From an uncultured Lautropia sp. (GTDB lineage Bacteria > Pseudomonadota > Gammaproteobacteria > Burkholderiales > Burkholderiaceae_E), in NCBI GenBank assembly GCA_938046755.1, contig CALIXC010000291.1:1-7786 (forward strand): DNA of 7,786 nucleotides, read 5' to 3'. The notes under the pieces were generated by a model. The model did not search any database and had not been told where the DNA came from. It saw nothing but the letters and a program-made list of their open reading frames with translations. Position 1 is the first letter of the stretch; each line of letters starts with the position of its first letter. A program made the position numbers and the translations under genes. Positions 1 to 6,312 of the stretch are shown here, piece after piece.

Positions 1-1
1 C

Positions 2-2848
2 GCCCCCGCCTGGCAGGCCGGATCGCTGCGCGACCGCGCCAGCAGCGCCATCCTCGTGCACGGCGCCCGCGAGCACAACCTGAAGAACATCGACGTGGAC
101 ATCCCGCGTGACCGGCTCACCGTCATCACCGGCGTCTCGGGCAGCGGCAAGTCCACCCTGGCCTTCGATGTCATCTTCGGCGAAGGCCAGCGCCGCTATC
201 TCGAATCGCTCAACGCCTACGCCCGCCAGTTCGTCCAGCCCGCGTCACGGCCCGATGTGGACGGCATCTACGGCATCCCGCCCACCGTCGCCATCGAGCA
301 GCGCACCAGCCGCGGTGGCCGCAAGAGCACGGTCGCCACCCTCACCGAGATCCACCACTTCCTGCGACTGCTGTTCCAGAAACTGGGCACCCAGTACTGC
401 CCCAACGACGGAACCCCCATCGAGCCGCAGTCCTTCGACAGCATCGCCGCCCGCATCCTGCGCGACTACCGCGGCCGCCAGGTGGGCCTGCTGGCCCCGC
501 TGGTCGTGGGCCGCAAGGGCGTCTACACCGACCTGGCCAAATGGGCTCACGGCAAGGGCTACCCCATGCTGCGCGTGGACGGCAAGTTTCTGCCCACCCA
601 GGGCTTCCCGCGCATCGACCGCTACATCGAGCACAACATCGAACTGCCGGTGGCCGACCTGACCATCAGTCCCGCCCACGAGACCGAGCTGCGCACCCAG
701 CTGCTGGCCACCCTGCAGCACGGCAAGGGCGTGGTCATGCTGCTGGAAGACGTGGATCGCCTGAAGACCGACCTGGACGCCCACCTCAACACTGTCCTCT
801 TCAGCACCAAGCGCGCCTGCAGCCACTGCGGCACCAGCTACCCCGAGCTGGATCCGCGCACCTTCTCGTTCAACGCGCGGCAGGGCTGGTGCCCCGGCTG
901 CCTAGGCACCGGTCTGGCCATCATCGGCCGCATCAAGAAGGATGAACTTACCCCCGGCCTGGAAGGCGAGACCGATGCCGGCGTCACCTACAGCGATGAC
1001 CCCTGCCCCGTCTGCCACGGCCAGCGCCTCAACCCCGTGGCGCTGAACGTGCGCGTCGGCGGCCAGTCCATCGCCGATGTCACCGCCCAGTCCGTCCTGC
1101 AGGCCCGCCAGTGGGTCGACACCGTGGCCAAGGGCTTCGACCGCCGCCAGACCGACATCGCCGCCGGCATCCTGGACGAGATCCGCAACCGCCTGGCCTT
1201 CCTCATCGATGTGGGCCTGGGCTACCTCACGCTCGACCGCTCCGCCCCCACCCTGTCCGGTGGCGAGGCCCAGCGCATCCGCCTGGCCGGCCAGCTCGGC
1301 TCCAACCTGCAGGGCGTCTGCTACGTGCTGGACGAACCCACCATCGGCCTGCACCCGCGCGACAACCGCCTGCTGCTGCAGACCCTGGACAAGCTGCGCC
1401 ACAAGGGTAACACCCTGCTGGTCGTCGAACACGACGAAGAGACCATCGCCCGCGCCGATCACCTGATCGACATCGGTCCCGGCGCCGGCCGCCTGGGCGG
1501 CCAGATCATCGCCAGCGGCACCCTGGCCGAAGTGGAGGCCAATCCCGATAGCCTCACCGGCCGCTATCTGGCCCATCCGCCCGCCCTGCCCGATGCCGCC
1601 CGCCGCCCCGTCGACGACGACACCCCCGCCCTGCATCTGCTGGGCGCCCACCTGCACAACCTGAAAGACTCCTCCGCCCGCATCCCGCTCAAGCGTCTCA
1701 CCGTCGTCACCGGCGTCTCCGGCTCCGGCAAGTCCACCTTCGCCCGCGACGTGCTGCTGGACGCCCTGCAGCGCAAGCTGGCCGGCGAGCGCGGCAAGCT
1801 CCCCCACTGCCAGGACCTGCAGGGCTGGCAGGGCATCCAGCGCGTGCTGGAAGTGGACCAGACCCCCATCGGCAAGACCCCGCGCTCCACCCCCGCCACC
1901 TACATCGGCTTCTGGGATGCCATCCGCCGCCTCTTCGCCGACACCAGCGAAGCCCGCCTGCGCGGCTACACCGCCTCGCGCTTCTCCTTCAACACCGCCG
2001 GCGGCCGCTGCCCCGCCTGCGAAGGCCAGGGCGTGCGGACCATCGAGATGAACTTCCTGCCCGACGTGCGCATCCTCTGCGACACCTGCGGCGGCGGACG
2101 TTTCGACCCCGAAACCAACCAGGTCCGCCTCAACGGCAAGTCCATCGCCGACGTGCTGCACATGACCGTGGACGAGGCCCTGGAATTCTTCACCCCGTGG
2201 CGCTCCATCGCCCATCCCCTGCAACTCCTGCAGGACGTGGGCCTGGGCTACCTCACCCTGGGCCAGCAGAGCCCCACCCTGTCCGGCGGCGAGGCCCAGC
2301 GCATCAAGCTCGTCACCGAACTGGCCAAGGTCCGCGCCCTCACCGAAGAGGTCGACCCGCTGCGTGAAGCCAAGGCCCAGGCCACCGCCCGCGCCCGCGC
2401 ACGCAAGGCCGGCCACCAGGGCGAGGTCGTCGACGGCGGCACCTTCTACATCCTGGACGAGCCCACCGTCGGCCTGCACATGGCCGACGTTGAGAAACTG
2501 CTGCACGTCATGCACCGCCTCGTCGATGCCGGCAACACCCTGCTGGTCATCGAACACAACCAGAACATCTGGGCCGAGGCCGACTGGATCATCGACATCG
2601 GCCCCGAAGGCGGCACCGAAGGCGGCCAGGTCGTTGCCGAAGGCCCTCCCGCCCAGCTGGCCCGCAGCCGCAAGACCCACACCGGCCGCCTGCTGGCCGA
2701 GTTCCTGGCGGCGCATCGGGGCGAAAAACTCGAGGGCAAAGCCACCAAGAGCAAAGCCAACCTGGCCGGGCTGCGCCCGGCATCCCGCACCCGGAAGGCG
2801 ACCACCTCCCGTGCCGGTACCAGGACCCGCAAGACCGATCTCCACTGA
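2..2848 (+). CDS. uvrA: UvrA-family excinuclease ATPase subunit (paralog type), 5' end outside window
   Basis: UvrA proteins are tandem-ABC ATPases; canonical UvrA finds damaged DNA and loads UvrB in nucleotide excision repair. Positions below count the GTG at 56 as residue 1. Module I: Walker A GVSGSGKST 26-34, a UvrB-binding-like region about 135-250, zinc cysteines C255-x2-C258-x20-C279-x2-C282, a CxxC pair at 317/320, signature LSGGEAQR from 400, Walker B VLDEP 424-428, switch EH 458-459. Module II: Walker A 553-561, zinc C652-x2-C655-x19-C675-x2-C678, signature LSGGEAQR from 742, Walker B ILDEP 799-803, EH 833-834. All ATPase residues look intact. Compared with recalled E. coli UvrA, about 90 residues are missing between C282 and C317, about 30 are gained before Walker B II, and a basic 41-residue tail is added. 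The frame is open to the left edge and GTG 56 lies inside a conserved strand, so the true start is upstream. This may be the second half of a double-length UvrA or a UvrA paralog rather than the housekeeping copy. Confidence 0.94.
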   Translation, partial: APAWQAGSLRDRASSAILVHGAREHNLKNIDVDIPRDRLTVITGVSGSGKSTLAFDVIFGEGQRRYLESLNAYARQFVQPASRPDVDGIYGIPPTVAIEQRTSRGGRKSTVATLTEIHHFLRLLFQKLGTQYCPNDGTPIEPQSFDSIAARILRDYRGRQVGLLAPLVVGRKGVYTDLAKWAHGKGYPMLRVDGKFLPTQGFPRIDRYIEHNIELPVADLTISPAHETELRTQLLATLQHGKGVVMLLEDVDRLKTDLDAHLNTVLFSTKRACSHCGTSYPELDPRTFSFNARQGWCPGCLGTGLAIIGRIKKDELTPGLEGETDAGVTYSDDPCPVCHGQRLNPVALNVRVGGQSIADVTAQSVLQARQWVDTVAKGFDRRQTDIAAGILDEIRNRLAFLIDVGLGYLTLDRSAPTLSGGEAQRIRLAGQLGSNLQGVCYVLDEPTIGLHPRDNRLLLQTLDKLRHKGNTLLVVEHDEETIARADHLIDIGPGAGRLGGQIIASGTLAEVEANPDSLTGRYLAHPPALPDAARRPVDDDTPALHLLGAHLHNLKDSSARIPLKRLTVVTGVSGSGKSTFARDVLLDALQRKLAGERGKLPHCQDLQGWQGIQRVLEVDQTPIGKTPRSTPATYIGFWDAIRRLFADTSEARLRGYTASRFSFNTAGGRCPACEGQGVRTIEMNFLPDVRILCDTCGGGRFDPETNQVRLNGKSIADVLHMTVDEALEFFTPWRSIAHPLQLLQDVGLGYLTLGQQSPTLSGGEAQRIKLVTELAKVRALTEEVDPLREAKAQATARARARKAGHQGEVVDGGTFYILDEPTVGLHMADVEKLLHVMHRLVDAGNTLLVIEHNQNIWAEADWIIDIGPEGGTEGGQVVAEGPPAQLARSRKTHTGRLLAEFLAAHRGEKLEGKATKSKANLAGLRPASRTRKATTSRAGTRTRKTDLH

Positions 2849-2877
2849 CGAGACGGCTGCCCCGCAGACAGGGGGCC

Positions 2878-2904
2878 CCTGCAGGAGCATCCAGCGCCTG
2901 CAGG
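2878..2904 (+). other. Hairpin downstream of uvrA (possible weak terminator)
   Basis: Two copies of the palindromic octamer CCTGCAGG, at 2878-2885 and 2897-2904, can pair into an 8-bp stem with an 11-base loop. A smaller stem, CAGGG with CCCTG, sits just before it at about 2868-2880. No T-run follows, so it is not a standard intrinsic terminator. It lies in the 95-base gap between uvrA and the DUF423 gene, where it could slow transcription or do nothing. Confidence 0.3.
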
Positions 2905-2943
2905 CCACCCCGTCCGGAGTCCTTTCCCACCCACGCACCCATC

Positions 2944-3378
2944 ATGCAACCCGCAACCGCTCCATCCACCGCCGTCGGCCTGCCCTGGCTGGGCACCGGC
3001 GCCCTGTTCGCCGCCCTGGGGGTCGCTGCCGGCGCCTTCGGTGCTCATGGCCTGCGTGCCATGCTGGCCGAGCCCCTACTGCTCATCTACGAAACCGCCG
3101 TGCGCTACCAGATGTACCACGCCCTGGCCTTGGTCGCCCTCGGCGCCTTGGCCGGCCGCCTGCCACCCCGCGCCATCACCCTCAGCGGCAGCCTGTTCAC
3201 CCTCGGCATCCTGCTGTTCAGCGGCAGCCTCTACCTGCTGGTGCTCACCGGCACCCGGCCGCTGGGCATCCTCACCCCCATCGGCGGCAGCTGCTTCATC
3301 GCCGGCTGGCTGTGGCTGGCCGTCTCGGCATGGCGTACCGTCCGGATGCCCGGACAGAACAGACCCAGCGCCTCATAG
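2944..3378 (+). CDS. DUF423 family inner-membrane protein
   Basis: This is a 144-residue, very hydrophobic protein of the DUF423 (YgdD-like) family, whose biochemical role is not established. Family hallmarks visible are GAFGAHGL near residues 31-38, the stretch YETAVRYQMYHALALVALG near 50-68, FSGSLYLLVLTG near 93-104, and GILTPIGG followed by FIAGW near 110-125. It forms four predicted membrane segments, at roughly 13-35, 58-72, 76-98 and 104-128, so it should sit in the cytoplasmic membrane. Length is slightly above the usual 120-130 residues because of a short N-terminal extension. The ATG at 2944 has no convincing Shine-Dalgarno sequence; the bases before it are C-rich. It begins 95 bases after the uvrA stop and may be read from the same transcript. 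The family assignment is firm and the function unknown. Confidence 0.9.
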   Translation: MQPATAPSTAVGLPWLGTGALFAALGVAAGAFGAHGLRAMLAEPLLLIYETAVRYQMYHALALVALGALAGRLPPRAITLSGSLFTLGILLFSGSLYLLVLTGTRPLGILTPIGGSCFIAGWLWLAVSAWRTVRMPGQNRPSAS

Positions 3379-3518
3379 CATGGTCCACACACCTCCATAG
3401 CCCACAGGAGCGGCGCCCCCCATGCCGACTACGCAAGACCGGCACTCGCGCTGCCCCCGTACACAGTACACTGAACGTATTTGTGCCCAGAATGGAACCA
3501 TTGCGCCATCCGGATCGC

Positions 3519-3540
3519 CGAAGGCCCAACGTAGCCTTCG
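3519..3540 (+). other. Hairpin in DUF423-pgi intergenic region
   Basis: CGAAGGC (3519-3525) and GCCTTCG (3534-3540) form a perfect 7-bp stem with an 8-base loop, 141 bases after the DUF423 stop. No T-run follows on the plus strand. It could mark the end of the upstream transcript or lie within a pgi leader. The rest of the 279-base gap (3379-3657) shows no gene I can support. Confidence 0.3.
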
Positions 3541-3584
3541 CTTGGCCCCCAGTCACGGCAAAACAGACGTCCGTGCTGCGGTTT

Positions 3585-3590
3585 TATACA
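3585..3590 (+). promoter_or_regulatory. Candidate -10 box of pgi promoter
   Basis: TATACA at 3585-3590 lies in one of the few AT-rich stretches ahead of pgi and resembles a sigma-70 -10 element. It would place the transcription start about 60 bases before the ATG. No good -35 hexamer is seen at 16-18 bases upstream, so this is tentative. Confidence 0.3.
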
Positions 3591-3643
3591 GTGACGCAAT
3601 CGTCAATTGTGGCAACATCCTGAATTCAAGTGCACGCCTTGCC

Positions 3644-3650
3644 TGGAGGT
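3644..3650 (+). promoter_or_regulatory. Shine-Dalgarno of pgi
   Basis: TGGAGGT at 3644-3650 is seven bases before the ATG at 3658. It fixes the pgi start at 3658 rather than at the in-frame TTG at 3607, which has no such site. Confidence 0.8.
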
Positions 3651-3657
3651 TTTCGTC

Positions 3658-5277
3658 ATGGACACTACGCAAAAGACGCCATCCCCCCGCTCAGCCCCCA
3701 ACACCGGGGCCCGCCGGGCCGCATGGCGCATCCTGCAACGCGAGGGACGGCGCCTTGAAGAGACGCCCCTGCGTACCCTGCTCGAAAACCCTGGCCGCCC
3801 TGCCCAGCTGCGCCTTGAAGCAGCCGGCCTCGTCGCCGACTTCAGCAAGCAGCGGATCGACGACGCCGTCATCGACGCCCTGATCGGCGTGGCCAACAGT
3901 GCCCGCCTGCCCGAAGCGCGCCAGTACATGCTCAGCGGCGGCATTGCCAACCCCACCGAGGGACGGCAGGTGCTGCACACCGCCCTGCGTGGCCTCGAAG
4001 GCGATCCCAACGCGGCCCAGCTGGCCCGCGCCGAACGTCAGCGCATCCTCGAACTGGCTCGTCGCTTCCGCCAGGGCGAACTACGCGGCCACAGTGGCCA
4101 GCCGCTCACCACCCTTGTCTGCATCGGCATCGGCGGCTCCGACCTGGGTCCGCGCCTGGTCTGCGACGCCCTGGCCCGGCCGGACGGCCCCGACGTGCGC
4201 TTCGTCGCCAACGTCGACCCGGCCGACCTGGCCCGCAACCTCGTCGGCCTCGATCCCGCCACCACCGCCTTCCTGGTCGTCTCCAAGACCTTCACCACCC
4301 GCGAGACCCTGGCCAACGCCGAAGCCGCCCTGCACTGGCTCACCCACGCCGGCATCCCGCGCGATGCCGCCCTGCGACAATTCATTGGCGTCACCGCCAA
4401 TCCCGAGGCTGCCGAACGCTATGGCGTGCCCGCCACGCAGATCCTGCGCTTCTGGGACTGGGTGGGCGGCCGCTACTCGCTGTGGTCCGCCGCCGGCGTC
4501 TCCATCGCCATCGCCTGCGGTCCCGAAGTCTTCGAGCAACTGCTGGACGGCGCCCGCGCCATGGACGAGCACTTCCAGAGCGCCCCGTTCAAGAGCAACC
4601 TACCCGTCTGGCTCGGCCTCATCAGCATCTGGAACCGCGACATCCTGGACTGCACCAGCCAGGCCATCATCCCCTACAGCGAACGGCTGCGCCTGCTGCC
4701 CAACTACCTGCAGCAGCTCATCATGGAGAGTAACGGCAAGTCCGCCCGCGTCAACGGCAGCCACCTCAGCCTGCTCAGCAGCCCGGTCATCTGGGGCGTC
4801 TCGGGCACCAACGCCCAGCACTCCTTCTTCCAGCAGCTGCACCAGGGCCCCGACACCGTGCCGGTGGACTTCATCATCGCCCGCAAGGCAGATCCCGCTA
4901 CCCTGGGCGGCCCGGATGACCAGCGCCACCAGATCCTCGTGGCCAACTGCCTGGCCCAGAGCGCCGCACTGGCCCTGGGCAAGCCGCTGCCCGACGAAGC
5001 CAACGGCGAAGACTGGCACAAGGCCTTCCCGGGCAACCGGCCCAGCACGCTCATCCTGCTGCCTGCCATTGACGCCCGCTCCGTCGGCGCCCTGCTGGCC
5101 GCCTATGAGCACGCCACCTTCGTGGCCAGCGTGATCCTGGGCATCAACGCCTTCGACCAGTTCGGTGTCGAATACGGCAAGGTGATGGCCAAATCGGTCG
5201 AATCCGCTCTGGCCGGTGGCGATGCCAGCGCGCTGGATCCCTCCACCCGGGCGCTGCTCGCCTACTTCCGCGGCTGA
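3658..5277 (+). CDS. pgi: Glucose-6-phosphate isomerase
   Basis: This cytoplasmic enzyme interconverts glucose 6-phosphate and fructose 6-phosphate in glycolysis and gluconeogenesis. The product is 539 residues, close to E. coli Pgi (549). The first SIS fold carries GIGGSDLGPRLV from residue 157 and the phosphate-binding SKTFTTRET from 209. PROSITE-type signature 1, DWVGGRYSLWSAAG, spans 267-280 and contains the arginine that acts in catalysis (R272). The catalytic glutamate is E357 in MESNGKS, the ring-opening histidine is H388 in NAQHSFFQ, and signature 2 (491-508) ends with the catalytic lysine K508 after FGVEYG. All key residues are present. The ATG at 3658 is chosen for its strong Shine-Dalgarno. 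The gene is flanked by a 279-base gap and a terminator, so it probably forms its own transcription unit. Codon use is strongly C/G-ending like uvrA. Confidence 0.98.
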   Translation: MDTTQKTPSPRSAPNTGARRAAWRILQREGRRLEETPLRTLLENPGRPAQLRLEAAGLVADFSKQRIDDAVIDALIGVANSARLPEARQYMLSGGIANPTEGRQVLHTALRGLEGDPNAAQLARAERQRILELARRFRQGELRGHSGQPLTTLVCIGIGGSDLGPRLVCDALARPDGPDVRFVANVDPADLARNLVGLDPATTAFLVVSKTFTTRETLANAEAALHWLTHAGIPRDAALRQFIGVTANPEAAERYGVPATQILRFWDWVGGRYSLWSAAGVSIAIACGPEVFEQLLDGARAMDEHFQSAPFKSNLPVWLGLISIWNRDILDCTSQAIIPYSERLRLLPNYLQQLIMESNGKSARVNGSHLSLLSSPVIWGVSGTNAQHSFFQQLHQGPDTVPVDFIIARKADPATLGGPDDQRHQILVANCLAQSAALALGKPLPDEANGEDWHKAFPGNRPSTLILLPAIDARSVGALLAAYEHATFVASVILGINAFDQFGVEYGKVMAKSVESALAGGDASALDPSTRALLAYFRG

Positions 5278-5290
5278 CGCAGCGTGAACT

Positions 5291-5341
5291 GTGCGCCCTT
5301 CAGGGCGCACTCAAAACAGCGCCCGTTATGGGCTCTTTTTT
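5291..5341 (+). terminator. Intrinsic terminator after pgi, with two hairpins
   Basis: Thirteen bases after the pgi stop, GTGCGCCC (5291-5298) pairs with GGGCGCAC (5303-5310) around the tetraloop TTCA, a perfect 8-bp stem. A second hairpin follows: GCCC (5321-5324) pairs with GGGC (5330-5333) around GTTAT. It extends past a mismatch through AG/CT, and further through an A-run (5313-5316) facing the T-run, and ends in six T (5336-5341). The second hairpin with its T-run is the classic intrinsic terminator. The A-run before it means it could also work for minus-strand transcription. GGGCGC of the first stem can pair instead with GCGCCC (5319-5324) of the second. Confidence 0.8.
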
Positions 5342-5583
5342 GTTGGGAACCCTTGCTGCGGCTTTGCTGGATGGAGACACTTGCAGCAGCTTCAAGCTGC
5401 CATCGCATTCTCAGCCCCCAAGCGGGTTCCGGGGTCTTCGATGTAGAGCGCCCCGTGAGCCGGGTACCTTCCTCGGCTCATGTTGCCCGCTGCGCTCCCG
5501 GAAATCGCCTGTGGAGGTACCCCGTTCCGGGACATCAAGAACGCCTGAAAGTTCTACAAGGCTGACCCATCAAAAGGTAAACC
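5342..5583. other. Structured non-coding leader region upstream of the OsmC-family gene
   Basis: This stretch of about 240 bases has no supportable gene; two short open frames cross it but have no family resemblance or ribosome site. It is rich in inverted repeats: GCAGCTT/AAGCTGC around one base (5386-5400); TGAGCCG (5456-5462) with CGGCTCA (5474-5480), extendable to nine pairs; AGCGC (5447-5451) with GCGCT (5492-5496); and TCCCGGAA (5496-5503), which can pair with either TTCCGGG at 5427-5433 or TTCCGGGA at 5525-5532. The two pairings exclude each other. It could be an RNA leader, a degraded mobile-element end, or just GC-rich sequence. No convincing promoter was found, although one for the downstream gene should lie here. 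Confidence 0.4.
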
Positions 5584-6090
5584 ATGAAACTCCATCACTA
5601 TAAAGTCTGCGTGGAATGGGAAGGGAATCTGGGGAAAGGAACCCAGAGCTACTCCGCCTATTCAAGAAACTTCCTCGTCAAATCCGATGATCACGACTCC
5701 GCGATCTCGGGTTCCGCTGACCCAGCCTTTCGAGGAGACGCAAAGCGCTGGAACCCCGAGGAACTGCTCCTGGCCGCCACATCAGCCTGTCACAAACTCT
5801 GGTATCTGCACCTGTGTGCCGTGAACGGAATCTCTGTGGTCTCTTACAAAGACACCTGTGAGGCGGTCATGGAAGAAGGCCATGGCGACAAGGAGGGGAG
5901 AATTGTCTCGATCACATTGGCCCCCACGATTCTTGTCGACGAAAAGTCGGACACTTCCCTGGCAATGAAGCTGCACGAAGACGCTCACAAGGCCTGCTTC
6001 ATCGCAAATTCCTTGAATTTTCCCGTGCAATGCAAGGCGACCATTCTTGTCGAGGGCCATCAGACCAGGCCCGAAGACACGCCACGATAG
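5584..6090 (+). CDS. OsmC family protein (thiol peroxidase-like)
   Basis: This 168-residue protein belongs to the OsmC/Ohr superfamily, in which two redox cysteines reduce organic hydroperoxides or peroxide in the cytoplasm. Both cysteines are present: C69 in TSACHKLWYLHLC and C138 in AHKACFIANSLNFPV. The family motif SADPAFRGD followed by WNPEELLLAATSAC supplies the arginine and glutamate normally found near the active site. It looks closest to the OsmC-like group with the xxCHxLWYLHLC pattern rather than to Ohr; a disulfide-dependent peroxidase role is inference. The ATG at 5584 follows a modest AAGG at 5574-5577. Base composition and codon use differ clearly from neighbours: AAA, AGA, GGA, TCA and T-ending codons occur that are rare or absent in uvrA and pgi. 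That is consistent with horizontal acquisition. It is isolated, ending 222 bases before a convergent gene. Confidence 0.92.
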   Translation: MKLHHYKVCVEWEGNLGKGTQSYSAYSRNFLVKSDDHDSAISGSADPAFRGDAKRWNPEELLLAATSACHKLWYLHLCAVNGISVVSYKDTCEAVMEEGHGDKEGRIVSITLAPTILVDEKSDTSLAMKLHEDAHKACFIANSLNFPVQCKATILVEGHQTRPEDTPR

Positions 6091-6114
6091 ATGCTCTGCA
6101 GCCGGATTCTAATT

Positions 6115-6167
6115 GCAGGCCGCTTCTGATATGGAAAGCCTGACACTGGCCTGTAAAAGCAGGCCGC
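6115..6167. repeat. 9-bp direct repeat with hairpin in OsmC 3' region
   Basis: GCAGGCCGC occurs at 6115-6123 and again at 6159-6167. Between them GGCCTGT (6148-6154) can pair with GCAGGCC at 6159-6165 around a four-A loop, or its GGCCTG can pair with the first copy. The hairpin lies 57 bases after the OsmC stop and lacks a T-run, so a terminator role is uncertain. Confidence 0.35.
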
Positions 6168-6262
6168 GGAAAATAGCTGATGGCAGGTCGAATCAACAGG
6201 AAGCGTGGTCGAAAGAGCACACCTGTTCCCAACCAAGCATGAACCCTGGCATTCCATGATGA

Positions 6263-6289
6263 CCATGGGCCCCGGAAAGGGGCCCATGG
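6263..6289. terminator. Strong hairpin between convergent OsmC and outer-membrane genes
   Basis: CCATGGGCCCC (6263-6273) and GGGGCCCATGG (6279-6289) form a perfect 11-bp stem around GGAAA. It lies between two converging genes, 23 bases beyond the stop of the minus-strand gene and about 170 beyond that of the OsmC gene. No T-run follows on either strand, so it is an atypical terminator. It may instead be a 3'-end stabilising structure. The position argues for shared transcript ends. Confidence 0.5.
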
Positions 6290-6312
6290 CACAGTCACTA
6301 TGACCTAGTCGA

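Noticed and set aside
902..2938. A 678-codon open frame on the minus strand opposite uvrA
   Set aside because: Its translation is Gly/Ala/Val/Gln-rich with no family motif. It is the expected shadow of a GC-rich gene with strong third-position bias; the plus strand carries full UvrA motifs.
2364..3623. A 419-codon plus-strand frame overlapping uvrA, the DUF423 gene and the pgi leader
   Set aside because: The product is a Pro/Ala/Arg/Ser-rich low-complexity translation crossing two well-supported genes in another frame.
3607..3657. Longer pgi start at TTG 3607
   Set aside because: TTG has no ribosome site, while ATG 3658 has TGGAGGT at ideal spacing and gives a normal family length.
3422..3883. 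Open frame between the DUF423 gene and pgi running into pgi
   Set aside because: No ribosome site, no recognisable protein features, and it overlaps the start of pgi out of frame.
5342..5350. Integron attC-like core (GTTRRRY) at the edge of the OsmC segment
   Set aside because: GTTGGGA does not satisfy the final pyrimidine, the partner at 6225-6233 lacks the RYYYAAC form, and there is no integrase.
5410..5545. tRNA, known riboswitch or group II intron fragment in the structured region
   Set aside because: No T-loop GTTCGA pattern with acceptor stem, no conserved riboswitch core and no intron domain V could be found by eye.
5284..5603. Two short plus-strand frames (5284-5565 and 5328-5603) between pgi and the OsmC gene
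   Set aside because: Both begin in the pgi terminator, have no Shine-Dalgarno, and give no family-like protein; one overlaps the OsmC start.
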